NCBI RefSeq assembly: GCF_013407955.1
Contig: NZ_JACCBU010000001.1
Location: 868,001-932,000, forward strand
DNA length: 64,000 nucleotides
DNA from: Microlunatus parietis
GTDB lineage: Bacteria; Actinomycetota; Actinomycetes; Propionibacteriales; Propionibacteriaceae
Direction of reading: 5' to 3'
Positions within the stretch are counted from its first letter, which is position 1. Every line of letters starts with the position of its first letter. Under the pieces are notes generated by a model, which did not search any database, was not told the DNA's origin, and saw nothing but the letters and a program-made list of their open reading frames with translations. Positions 54,845 to 62,759 of the stretch are shown piece after piece. A program made the position numbers and the translations under genes.

Positions 54845-56025
54845 GTCGTCGCCCACCGTACCAAGGCGGACCGATACCGGCGGCCGTTGAGCCAGCGGCC
54901 GATCCAGGTGGACCGGACCAGCAGGTCGTACGTGAGCAGCAGGACCGCCGTGCAGCCGGTGAACGCGATCAGCAGCTTGACCGGGATCGGCCAGGTCAGA
55001 TCGCGCAGCCCGAGCTCGATCAGCACCAGCAGCGGCAGGTGCAGCAGATACATCCAGTAGGACGCGTCGGCCAGGTAGCGGATGGCCGGCCGCTCCCGCC
55101 GCAGCGTCCGTACCGCGAGCCCGAGCAGGCCGAACGTCCAGGCCCAGCCGGCCAGCGCGGCCACCGCCGACGCGGCCGGGCCCGGCAACCAGTCCGGACC
55201 GAACCACCCGACCACCGACAGCACCGCGGCGAGCACCAGCAGGACCGGCCAGCGCCCGCCCACCCGCGGCAGCGCGTCGGACCGGGCCTGCAGGAACCAG
55301 CCGGTCAGGAACGCGCCCAGGTAGGCGACCGACGCGCCCGGCACCGGGACGATCGTCGGCGGCTCCTGGATGCCGAGGTCGCCCAGGCCGCCCTGCAGCA
55401 ACAGCCCCGCGAGGTACGGCAGCGCCGCGATCCCGACTCCGGCCGGGGAGGCGAGCACCGAGCCGATCCGGCCCGCGAGCCGGCCGGAACGCTCCCGGCC
55501 CAGCACCCGGACCAGGACGGCCCGGCCGGCGACCGTGACCAGCACCAGCTGCAGCAGGGTGACCAGGAACCAGAGGTGGCCCGGCATCAGCACCGCCAGC
55601 GGCCCGGGCACGTCCGGTGCGGCCTGGGTCGTCGTGGAGGTGTCCAGGGTCCCTGCCGCGATGGCGATCAGGGCGAGTGACCCGACCGCGAGCGGCCAGA
55701 ACGCCACCGCCGGCAGGCCGATCCGCAGCGCCCGGTCTCGGACGTAGGCTCCAGGCCCGCGCCGCTGCAGCACCATCCGGCCGAAGTAGCCGGCCAGCGT
55801 CATGAACAGCACCATCCGGAACAGGTGGATCAGGTAGACCACGGCCAGCGCGGCCTCGCTCCGGTAGCGGTCGACCACGAGCCAGCCGCCGTCGGGCAGG
55901 AACGGGATCAGCCCGTGCAGCACGATGCCCAGCAGCAGCGCCCCGGCCCGCAGCGCATCCAGGCCGTGCAGTCTCGTCGTGGTCGAGGGTGTCGAGGCGA
56001 TGGATTCGGGGGAGGTCGTCGTCAC
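54784..56025 (-). CDS. Acyltransferase family 3 membrane protein
   Basis: 413 aa with ten or so hydrophobic helices. The catalytic His is in the first helix region LLLGIVLHGLIPFL. MPGHLWFLVTLLQL and YWMYLLHLPLLVLIELGL are further family hallmarks (OatA/ExoZ-like). Such enzymes O-acylate envelope sugars or glycolipids. The C-terminal basic tail overlaps the first 20 codons of helY in another frame, an unusually long overlap that suggests coupled expression or a recent extension. Confidence 0.82.
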   Translation of the reverse strand: MTTTSPESIASTPSTTTRLHGLDALRAGALLLGIVLHGLIPFLPDGGWLVVDRYRSEAALAVVYLIHLFRMVLFMTLAGYFGRMVLQRRGPGAYVRDRALRIGLPAVAFWPLAVGSLALIAIAAGTLDTSTTTQAAPDVPGPLAVLMPGHLWFLVTLLQLVLVTVAGRAVLVRVLGRERSGRLAGRIGSVLASPAGVGIAALPYLAGLLLQGGLGDLGIQEPPTIVPVPGASVAYLGAFLTGWFLQARSDALPRVGGRWPVLLVLAAVLSVVGWFGPDWLPGPAASAVAALAGWAWTFGLLGLAVRTLRRERPAIRYLADASYWMYLLHLPLLVLIELGLRDLTWPIPVKLLIAFTGCTAVLLLTYDLLVRSTWIGRWLNGRRYRSALVRWATTWSRRVQIRPRRTPGSGNGS

Positions 56026-56131
56026 CCCATCGACGCTAGGCAGCGGCTGCCGTAGTCACATCGGCCATCGGATTCATCCCGCCTGCAACCTTCGATGGAG
56101 ACGCGCCCTGAGCCTTGTGGTTATGATCATG

Positions 56132-56220
56132 CTGTCGCGGTGACTGGCGTACCCGGGAGTGAACCCGGAGGGAGCCGCGAAGACGTAACCCCAAACGCGA
56201 TGCCGCCCGCCTGGGCATCC
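56132..56220 (+). ncRNA. ZTP (pfl) riboswitch
   Basis: In the 5' leader of glyA. The first half has TCGCGGTGACTGGCG followed by a stem CCGGGAGTGAACCCGG and GGAGCCGCGA, which closes P1. The second half has the invariant CCGCCTGGGCA. These two blocks with a variable linker are the pfl consensus, which senses ZMP/ZTP (AICAR phosphates) and switches on folate-cycle genes. A small hairpin (CCGGTC TCGAC GACCGG) and the ribosome site GGAAGGA follow. The match is by eye. Confidence 0.85.
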
Positions 56221-56247
56221 GGTCTCGACGACCGGAAGGACCCTGGC

Positions 56248-57477
56248 ATGACACTGACGGCAACCACTGATCTTGAGGTCGCGGAGCTTCTCCGCGCCGA
56301 GGAAGAATTCCAGGCGAGCACGCTGCGCCTCATCCCCAGCGAGAACTACGTCTCCCCCGCCGTGCTCGCCGCATCCGGCAGCGTGCTGCAGAACAAGTAC
56401 AGCGAGGGCTATCCGGGCCGCCGCTACTACGAGGGCAACCAGATCGTCGACCGGGTCGAACGACTGGCGGCGGAGCGGGCCACCCGGCTGTTCGGAGTCG
56501 ATCATGCCAACGTGCAGCCGTACTCAGGGTCGCCGGCCAACCTGGCGATCTACCTCGCCTTCGCCGAGCCGGGCGACACGATCCTCGGGATGGGGCTGCC
56601 GATGGGCGGCCACCTCACCCACGGCTGGGACGTCTCGGCCACCGGCCGCTGGTTCCGCGGAATCCGGTACGGGGTGGGCCAGGACGGCCGGATCGATCTT
56701 GATCAGGTCCGTGATCTTGCCCTGGCCGAGCGACCCAAGATCATCTTCTGCGGCGGTACGGCGATCCCGCGGACCATCGACTTCGCCGCGTTCGGCGAGA
56801 TCGCCCGGGAGTGTGGCGCACTGCTGGCCGCCGACATCTCCCACATCGCCGGGCTCGTGGTCGGCGGCGTGCACCCGTCACCGGTCGGCCACGCGCCGGT
56901 GATCATGACCACGACGCACAAGACGCTGCGCGGTCCGCGGGGCGCGATGCTGCTCTGCGACGCCGACCGGGCCAAGGCGATCGACCGGGCCGTGTTCCCC
57001 GGGCTGCAGGGCGGGCCTCATGATCACACGACCGCGGCGATCGCCGTCGCGCTCGGCGAGGCGGCCCGGCCGGAATTCGCCGACTACGCGCGGGCCGTGG
57101 TGGACAACGCGAAGGCGCTGGCCGACCGGCTGCTCGAGCTCGGCTACGACCTGGTCTCCGGCGGCACCGACACCCACCTGATCTTGATCGACCTCACCAC
57201 GACAGGCATCGGCGGGAAGCCGGCGGCCAAGGCCCTGGACCGGGCCGGGATCGTCGCCAACTACAACACGGTGCCGTTCGACACCCGCAAGCCGTTCGAC
57301 CCGTCCGGGGTACGGATCGGCACCCCGGCCGTGACCACCCGCGGCCTCGGCACCGCCGACATGATCACGATCGCGGACTGGATCGACCGGGTGATCCGGA
57401 CCGGCGACGAAGAGAGAGTGCGCGGCGAGGTGGCGGAGCTGATGGCCGCCCACCCCGCACCCGGGCTGCCGGCTTGA
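56248..57477 (+). CDS. glyA: Serine hydroxymethyltransferase
   Basis: 409 aa from the ATG at 56248 (GGAAGGA upstream). Transfers the serine beta-carbon to tetrahydrofolate. Seen are LIPSENYVSPAV, YYEGNQIVDRVE, the PLP-Lys loop TTTHKTLRGPRGAM, the Asp of ADISHIAGLV, and FPGLQGGPHDHTTAAIA. Positions 56695-56720 (GAT CTT GAT CAG) use rare codons that create TGATC motifs. It is controlled by a ZTP riboswitch, linking C1 demand to purine shortage. Confidence 0.95.
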   Translation: MTLTATTDLEVAELLRAEEEFQASTLRLIPSENYVSPAVLAASGSVLQNKYSEGYPGRRYYEGNQIVDRVERLAAERATRLFGVDHANVQPYSGSPANLAIYLAFAEPGDTILGMGLPMGGHLTHGWDVSATGRWFRGIRYGVGQDGRIDLDQVRDLALAERPKIIFCGGTAIPRTIDFAAFGEIARECGALLAADISHIAGLVVGGVHPSPVGHAPVIMTTTHKTLRGPRGAMLLCDADRAKAIDRAVFPGLQGGPHDHTTAAIAVALGEAARPEFADYARAVVDNAKALADRLLELGYDLVSGGTDTHLILIDLTTTGIGGKPAAKALDRAGIVANYNTVPFDTRKPFDPSGVRIGTPAVTTRGLGTADMITIADWIDRVIRTGDEERVRGEVAELMAAHPAPGLPA

Positions 57478-57478
57478 G

Positions 57479-57556
57479 TGACCGGAATCCAGCCGACTTT
57501 GCGAGAATCGGGCCCGAATCGCCCATGATCCGCGAATGTCGGCTGGATTCCGGTCA
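57479..57556. repeat. Long perfect inverted repeat (19-bp arms, 40-bp spacer)
   Basis: The left arm 57479-57497 is TGACCGGAATCCAGCCGAC; the right arm 57538-57556 is its exact complement. It fills the gap between the convergent ends of glyA and the beta-helix gene and covers the latter's stop. It may work as a bidirectional 3' end. GTCGG...GATTCC is shared with the longer repeat at 26598-26675. Confidence 0.75.
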
Positions 57557-59283
57557 GTCCGCCACGTTGATCTGCTCGGTCGAGGCCTCGTCCACCACCA
57601 CGCGTTGGGTCACCCGGCGGTAGCTGTTGCCACGGACGGTGACGTCGCGGGCGTTGCGCAGGTAGACGCCGGCCTCGGCCAGGTCGCTGAACCGGTTGTT
57701 CTCGATCAGGATCGAGCTGTTGTACGGCTGCGTCGTGAACGCGCCGTTGTTGGCGAACGTGGTGATCGCCCCGTTGGACGCGAACTTCGAGTACTTGCGG
57801 ATCCAGCCGGAGCCGGCGAACACGTTGTCCCGGACGATCACGTTCCGGGCGAACGAGCCGGTGGGTCCGCTCGTCGTCCCGAACCCGATGTCGTGGTAGG
57901 CGTTGTTGGCGAACCGGCAGTGTTCGACGACGAGGTTCTTGTTCATGAAACGAGGGCGGTGCCGATGTTGCCCTCGATCGTGGCCGAGCTGATCCGGGCC
58001 TCGTCCCATTCGTGACCCGAGCTGGTGACCAGGCTGCCGACGGACACGGTGCCCGGCAGGTCCGCGTCGAGCATGATCAGGAAGGCCGAATCCGACTCGT
58101 CGACCGGGGTCACGGCCGCGATCCGTACCGTCGACGGGAGCGGACCGGCCCAGAACGTGAGGGCGTCGCCGGCCTGGAACGGCAGCGGCCGCGATCCCGC
58201 CGACGTCGGCTCGAGCGTGAGCCTGCGGGCGCTCTCGATCGCGGCGACCCGGACGAAGGAGCTCCGCGACACCAGCGGGTCCCAGCGCACCCCAGCCAGC
58301 CGGCCGCCGCGGTAGTCCAGCCGGCCGGTGTTGTTGGACAGGTGGATGGCATCGCGCGGACCGACCGCAAGATCAGGTCCGGCGGGGGCATAGCTGACGT
58401 CCCGGCAGGTGAGGTTGTGCCCGTAGCCGGCCAGGATGCCGGCACCGATCGCGTTGTTGATCTGCAGGTTCTCCAGCCGGAGGTCCCGGCAACCCAGGGC
58501 GTAGACGTTATACGAGCCGCCGACGACGTTGAAGTGCCAGGACGCCCCGTCGCCCGGCCGGACCCGGTCGGAGAAGCCGAAGCCGGTGATCGTGTAACGC
58601 CGGCCGGAACCGCCCGGAAGGCTGTGCCAGACGTTGCCGAACTGGTCCGGGTTCGCGCCGATCGTCAACGGTGCCACGTGATTCAGCCGCCCGGTCGCGA
58701 GGTCCCAGCTGTTCGCCGAGTAGCAGCGCATGCCGTCGAAGTGGGCCGCACCCTCGAACACGTCGACCGTCACGGAGTCGGTCGCGGCGTCGACCGCGAC
58801 GATCTCGCCCGAGGTGGTCGCGCGCGGCGCGTAGTCCAGGACCAGGTTGCGCAGAGTCAGCCCGCGGCAGTCGATCAGCCGGAACTGGGTCGCCGGTGCC
58901 AGGTCGTTGGCGAGCGGAATCGCGCTGAGCAATCTGGTCGCCGGCGCACCGTCGGGCGCGGTCGCCCCGGCCAGCGTCAGCCCGTCCGCACCGGTGATCG
59001 GCACGCTGGCGCCGAGGTCGGTGTCCGGCCGCAGCCGATAGGTGCCGGCCGCGAACCGTACGACGGTCGGTCGCCCGGAGCCGATCGCGGCGGTGATCGC
59101 GGCCCGGATCGCGTCGGTGTCGTCGGAGTCGTCGTCCGGTCGGGCGCCGAAGTCGCGGACGTGCAGTTCACGGGGAGCGCCGTATGCCGTCGGGGCGCCG
59201 AACTGGGTCACGGCCGCGGCGCCGAGCAGGGCGCCGCCGAGCCTGACAAAGCTGCGCCGACCGAACAGTGGGGAGTCATTCAT
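57554..59283 (-). pseudogene. Secreted right-handed beta-helix (pectate-lyase-like) protein, frameshifted
   Basis: The start at 59281-59283 gives a Tat-type signal (GRRSFVRLGGALLGAAAVTQ, then TAYGA). The next 420 residues carry the parallel beta-helix layout: ELHVRDFGARPDDDSDDTDA, LTLAGAT, LTLRNLVLDYA and LRLENLQINNAIGAG. The frame then stops after EARISSATIEGNIGTAL. The rest of the helix (MNKNLVVEHCRFANNAYHDI, RNVIVRDNVFAG, SILIENNRFSDLAEAG) follows in another frame down to 57554. One base is missing near 57945-57955. Likely an extracellular polysaccharide lyase or hydrolase, now broken or misread. Confidence 0.8.
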
Positions 59284-59309
59284 GATGGGACAACCTCGCC
59301 GTGTCAATG

Positions 59310-59340
59310 TGGGATGGACATCCACTATCTGTGTATCCCA
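59310..59340. promoter_or_regulatory. Operator-like dyad upstream of the beta-helix gene
   Basis: TGGGATGGACA and TGTGTATCCCA form an 11-bp inverted repeat (9 of 11 positions pair) with a 9-base spacer, 27 bp before the start. It could bind a LacI/GntR-type sugar regulator (inference). It is shared with the divergent M23 lipoprotein gene 57 bp away. Confidence 0.45.
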
Positions 59341-59396
59341 TTCAAGTGGGTCGTCGCGGTTTCGACAACCCCGGGCGGGGCACCTAGCCTCGCGTC

Positions 59397-60125
59397 ATGA
59401 ATCGGACCGGTCGGTGTGCCGCGGCGATCATGATCATCGTCACCGCGGCCACCTGCTTGGCCGGTTGCTCCGAGCGACCCGATCCGGGGACGACCCCGGT
59501 GCCGTCCTCCCCTGCTCCGTCCACGGATCCGAGCACTGCCACGACCCCGTCGAGCACGAGCCCTTCCGCTACACCGACCCCATCCGCAGCGACGCCGACC
59601 AAGTCACCGGATCCGGAGGCAGAGCGGCCGGATCCGCGGTGGCGGTTCTTCACCGAAGATCGGCGCCGCTACCGCTCGCCCTGGTTCGACGGCGCGCGCC
59701 GGATCATGATCGACTACGGCTGCACCGACGCCCCGTACTACTCCCCCGACTCGCGCTGCGACGACGGCGAGGGGTTCCACCACGGCATCGACATCGCCCT
59801 CCCCTGCGGCACGCTGCTGCGCGCCGGGGCGGCTGGACGGGTGATCGGCCCGGACCGGCCGGGCCGGCCGGGTGCCGCCTACGGGGCGAAGGCGTTTCGG
59901 ATCCGGGTCGAGACCGCTGACGGTCCGGCCGACGTCCTGATCGGCCACGCCCGCAAGGTCCTGGTCCGGCCAGGCGACCGAGTCCGTACCGGCCAGCCGA
60001 TCGCCGAGACCGGCGACCTCGGTGCCCCGGACGGCTGCCACCTCCACTTCGAGCAGCGCGCGGTCGACGGCGGCCTCGGCACTGCGACGGATCCCTCCGA
60101 CCTGCTCGCCCTGCGCCGCCCGTAA
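59397..60125 (+). CDS. M23-family peptidoglycan endopeptidase lipoprotein
   Basis: 242 aa. Signal peptide with lipobox CLAGC, then a Ser/Thr/Pro linker to about residue 80. The LytM/M23 zinc site is GFHHGIDIALPCG (HxxxD) and GCHLHFEQRA (HxH), with GHARKVLVRPGDRV in between. Two Cys pairs (YGCTD, SRCDD) may be disulphides. Probably a surface muramyl endopeptidase; all metal ligands are present. Confidence 0.9.
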   Translation: MNRTGRCAAAIMIIVTAATCLAGCSERPDPGTTPVPSSPAPSTDPSTATTPSSTSPSATPTPSAATPTKSPDPEAERPDPRWRFFTEDRRRYRSPWFDGARRIMIDYGCTDAPYYSPDSRCDDGEGFHHGIDIALPCGTLLRAGAAGRVIGPDRPGRPGAAYGAKAFRIRVETADGPADVLIGHARKVLVRPGDRVRTGQPIAETGDLGAPDGCHLHFEQRAVDGGLGTATDPSDLLALRRP

Positions 60126-60235
60126 CGCAGAGCGCGCTGTAGCTCTTGTGCGGGCGTTCGTCACCGGCGATCGACCGGTCAGTTGTGCAGCGACACGCCG
60201 CCCAAACGCCTGCGTTTGTGACCGGTCGGCGGGGT

Positions 60236-61126
60236 TTAAGGGGTGAATACGGGGAGGGCGGAGGGGGCGACGCGGGCGGTCAGCGGGGTGGCGCCGAGCA
60301 GTTCGCCGTCGCCGAAGGCGACCAGGCCAGGGCCGTCGACCTGGACCTCGGTGGCCTGCAACCGCTCGACGCACGGGTCGGTGACGAAGTCGCCGGTGTA
60401 GAGCTTGGGCAGCAGCCGGAGCAGCCGGAACCGGCCGACCGGATGGATGATCGTCAGGTCCAGCCGGCCGTCCCGCGGGTCGGCATCCGGAGAGATCTGG
60501 ATCCCGCCGCCGTAGCAGCTGGTGTTGGCGACGGCGACCAGCATCGCGTCCAGGTTGCGCGGCTCGCCGTCGATCACCAGTTGGTAACGCAGCGGCGAGA
60601 ACACCCGCAGCTCGGCGAGCGTCGCGATCGGATAACGCATCGAGCCCTTGGGGTACGCCAGCGCGTTGGCCCGCCGGTTCACCATCGCGTCGAAGCCGGT
60701 CGCGAGCACCGTGCCGATCCGGCGTCCGGCCACCTCCATCAGGTCGACCAGCGACGGCCGGCCGGACACGATCAACTGGGTGGCGCCGATCGCGTCCTTG
60801 GACGGTAGGCCGAGCCCGCGGCAGAGGTCGTTGCCGGTGCCGGCCGGGATCATCGCTAGCGCGACCGTCTCGTCGCCGCTCGCGTACTGCTCGGCGACCG
60901 CGTTCAGCCCGAGATGCATCATCCCGTCGCCGCCCATCACGGCGACGACACCGCCACCGGCGGCCGCGGTGTCGATCAGCGAGCGCGCCTCGGCGTAGTC
61001 GCGGCTGAGCTGGATGGTCAGGTCGAGGCCGCCGTCACGGAGACGGCCGGCCACCTGCGGCAGCAGTTCCTGCGCCCGACCCTTGCCGGAGGACGGATTG
61101 ACGACCAGCGTGACGCGGCGCGTCAC
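60236..61126 (-). CDS. dagK: Diacylglycerol/lipid kinase
   Basis: 296 aa. DagK-type motifs: VNPSSGKGRA near the start, VAVMGGDGMMHLGLNAVAE (GGDGT-type loop), IPAGTGNDLCRGLG and the C-terminal GDGELLG. Phosphorylates diacylglycerol or a related lipid. The GTG start follows the tatC stop after 3 bp. The order tatA-tatC-dagK is conserved in actinobacteria; helY, which usually follows, lies 5 kb away. Confidence 0.9.
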   Translation of the reverse strand: MTRRVTLVVNPSSGKGRAQELLPQVAGRLRDGGLDLTIQLSRDYAEARSLIDTAAAGGGVVAVMGGDGMMHLGLNAVAEQYASGDETVALAMIPAGTGNDLCRGLGLPSKDAIGATQLIVSGRPSLVDLMEVAGRRIGTVLATGFDAMVNRRANALAYPKGSMRYPIATLAELRVFSPLRYQLVIDGEPRNLDAMLVAVANTSCYGGGIQISPDADPRDGRLDLTIIHPVGRFRLLRLLPKLYTGDFVTDPCVERLQATEVQVDGPGLVAFGDGELLGATPLTARVAPSALPVFTP

Positions 61127-61129
61127 CGA

Positions 61130-62056
61130 TCACTTCTTCTCGTCGCTGGTGGTGCCGCTTTCCTCGGCCTCGAGTGCGCGCAAGGCCGCGTCGTCGTCGA
61201 CACTGTGGTCCACCGAGTCCTCGCTCTTGTTGAGCTTGCCCTTGCGTCGGTCGAGCGCGTACGCGATCGCCTCGGAGAGAATCACCAGCACCGTCATCGG
61301 TAGAGCCAGCAGCAGCATGGTGAACGCGTCCGGCGTCGGCGTCGCGATCGCCGCGAACACGAACATGCCGAAGATGATGTATGCCCGGTACTTGGAGATC
61401 ATCTTCGCCGGCAGCACGCCGACGACGTTGAGCATCACGATGAACAACGGCACCTCGAACGCGAGCCCGAAGATCACCATCAACCGGACCATGAAACCCA
61501 GGAAGGCCGGCAAGCCCTGCAGGTTCGTGAGCTGCTGGTCCTCGGGCGTGAAGCCGACCAGGATGGCGACCGCCCTCGGCATGATGAAGTAGCCCATGCT
61601 CACGCCGACCAGGAACAGCGGGACCGCGGCGCCGACGACGATCAGGCTCCACTTCTTCTCCTTGGCCAGCAGGCCCGGCACGATGAACGCCCAGACCTGA
61701 TAGAGCCAGACCGGTGACGAAACGACCAGACCGGCCAAGCCCGCGATGGCGAGCGACACCGTGAACGGCGACGTCACGCCGTCCAAGATCAATTCCATCT
61801 TGATTTCCGGCCGCGTCTCCTTGACCAACTCGCCGGCCAGGATGTACGGCCGGGTCAGGAGACTCACCAGCGGCCCATTGAAGATGAACGCGACAATCGA
61901 CGCGGCCAGGATGGCCAGCACACAGATGACCAGCCGATAGCGGAGCTCAGCCAGATGCTCGAACAGGGTCATCGACCCGTCCGGAGATGCCGGTTTGGGC
62001 GGCTTGAGCCAACTCAGATTGATCCGAGAGGGCCGCCACTTCAGGGACAACGCCAC
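61130..62056 (-). CDS. tatC: Twin-arginine translocase subunit TatC
   Basis: 308 aa from a GTG. Six membrane helices. The N-terminal signature MTLFEHLAELRYRL (conserved Glu and Arg that bind the RR signal) follows a 28-residue cytoplasmic extension. Later: WAFIVPGLLAKEKKW, then FGLAFEVPLFIVML and KYRAYIIFGMFVFAAIATPT. The C-terminus is an acidic tail. It receives folded Tat substrates such as the Rieske and beta-helix proteins in this window. Confidence 0.95.
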   Translation of the reverse strand: MALSLKWRPSRINLSWLKPPKPASPDGSMTLFEHLAELRYRLVICVLAILAASIVAFIFNGPLVSLLTRPYILAGELVKETRPEIKMELILDGVTSPFTVSLAIAGLAGLVVSSPVWLYQVWAFIVPGLLAKEKKWSLIVVGAAVPLFLVGVSMGYFIMPRAVAILVGFTPEDQQLTNLQGLPAFLGFMVRLMVIFGLAFEVPLFIVMLNVVGVLPAKMISKYRAYIIFGMFVFAAIATPTPDAFTMLLLALPMTVLVILSEAIAYALDRRKGKLNKSEDSVDHSVDDDAALRALEAEESGTTSDEKK

Positions 62057-62071
62057 GGCAGCAGGGCGCGA

Positions 62072-62356
62072 TCAGGCGTCTTTGCGAAGCTCGGCGTTGG
62101 TCGGCTCGGCCGCACGCACGTCGGCGGACTTGGCGTCCAGCTCGGCCGTCGTACGGGCGTCCGGGGCCGGCTTGTCGGCATCGGCCTTGTCCTCGTCGGA
62201 CTTGCGGAGCCCCGAAGTCTCCTCCTTGAACTCCTTCAGCGCGCGTCCGGTGCTCTTGCCGAGCCCGGCCAACCGCGAGCCCCCGAAGAGCAGGACCACG
62301 ATGACCAGAATGATGATCAACTCGGTGGGCCCGAGGGGAAATGCCATTGGGGTCAT
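62072..62356 (-). CDS. tatA: Twin-arginine translocase subunit TatA
   Basis: 94 aa from the ATG at 62354-62356 (AGAGGA upstream). A short periplasmic part, one helix (LIIILVIVVLLFGGSRLAGL) with the FG hinge, then an amphipathic helix (GKSTGRALKEFKEE) and a charged tail. The length and layout are those of actinobacterial TatA. 15 bp separate it from tatC. Confidence 0.93.
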   Translation of the reverse strand: MTPMAFPLGPTELIIILVIVVLLFGGSRLAGLGKSTGRALKEFKEETSGLRKSDEDKADADKPAPDARTTAELDAKSADVRAAEPTNAELRKDA

Positions 62357-62424
62357 GATTTCCTCTTTCCGTCCGTGGGTTGCCTCACGTTGCTGTGACG
62401 CTAGCCACGCCTGTGATCGTCATC

Positions 62425-62673
62425 TTACGTCGTCGGCACCCGGTGGCGTACGACCACGTCTGGATCGTGATCCGGGTAGATCAGTTCACCGGACGAACGT
62501 CCGTCCGGTATCTCGATCCGGCTGAGCAGCTCCGCTCCCTGGCCGGCCCGCTGGGCCAGCACCCGGAGCTCGGCGAACAGGTCCGACGCCTTGTGCGCCA
62601 ACCACACCCCGAAACAGACGAGCATGACCAGGCCCCCGACGGCGATTCCGATGAAGATCCATGGCCACGGCAC
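62425..62673 (-). CDS. Small single-pass membrane protein
   Basis: 82 aa. An N-terminal transmembrane helix (WIFIGIAVGGLVMLVCFGVW) is followed by an amphipathic helix (KASDLFAELRVLAQRAGQ) and a short polar C-terminus. It precedes tatA by 68 bp. In actinobacteria the pafB-pafC-tatA-tatC region often holds such a small protein. Function unknown. Confidence 0.6.
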   Translation of the reverse strand: MPWPWIFIGIAVGGLVMLVCFGVWLAHKASDLFAELRVLAQRAGQGAELLSRIEIPDGRSSGELIYPDHDPDVVVRHRVPTT

Positions 62674-62759
62674 GGGGCCACCCTAATCGACTGAGCGGAT
62701 GCGGCAAGGAGTCCGCGAAATCGTTCGCGGGGTGGACATTGAATCGTTACGGTGTCCGA

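Noticed and set aside
51986..55207. 1073-aa version of helY
   Set aside because: The extra 121 residues are antisense-like Arg-rich sequence that overlaps the acyltransferase in another frame; the ATG at 54842-54844 gives the normal N-terminus.
60180..60235. Short dyad CAAACGC-CT-GCGTTTG after the M23 gene
   Set aside because: A plausible weak terminator between convergent genes, but too short and without T-run to list as a feature.
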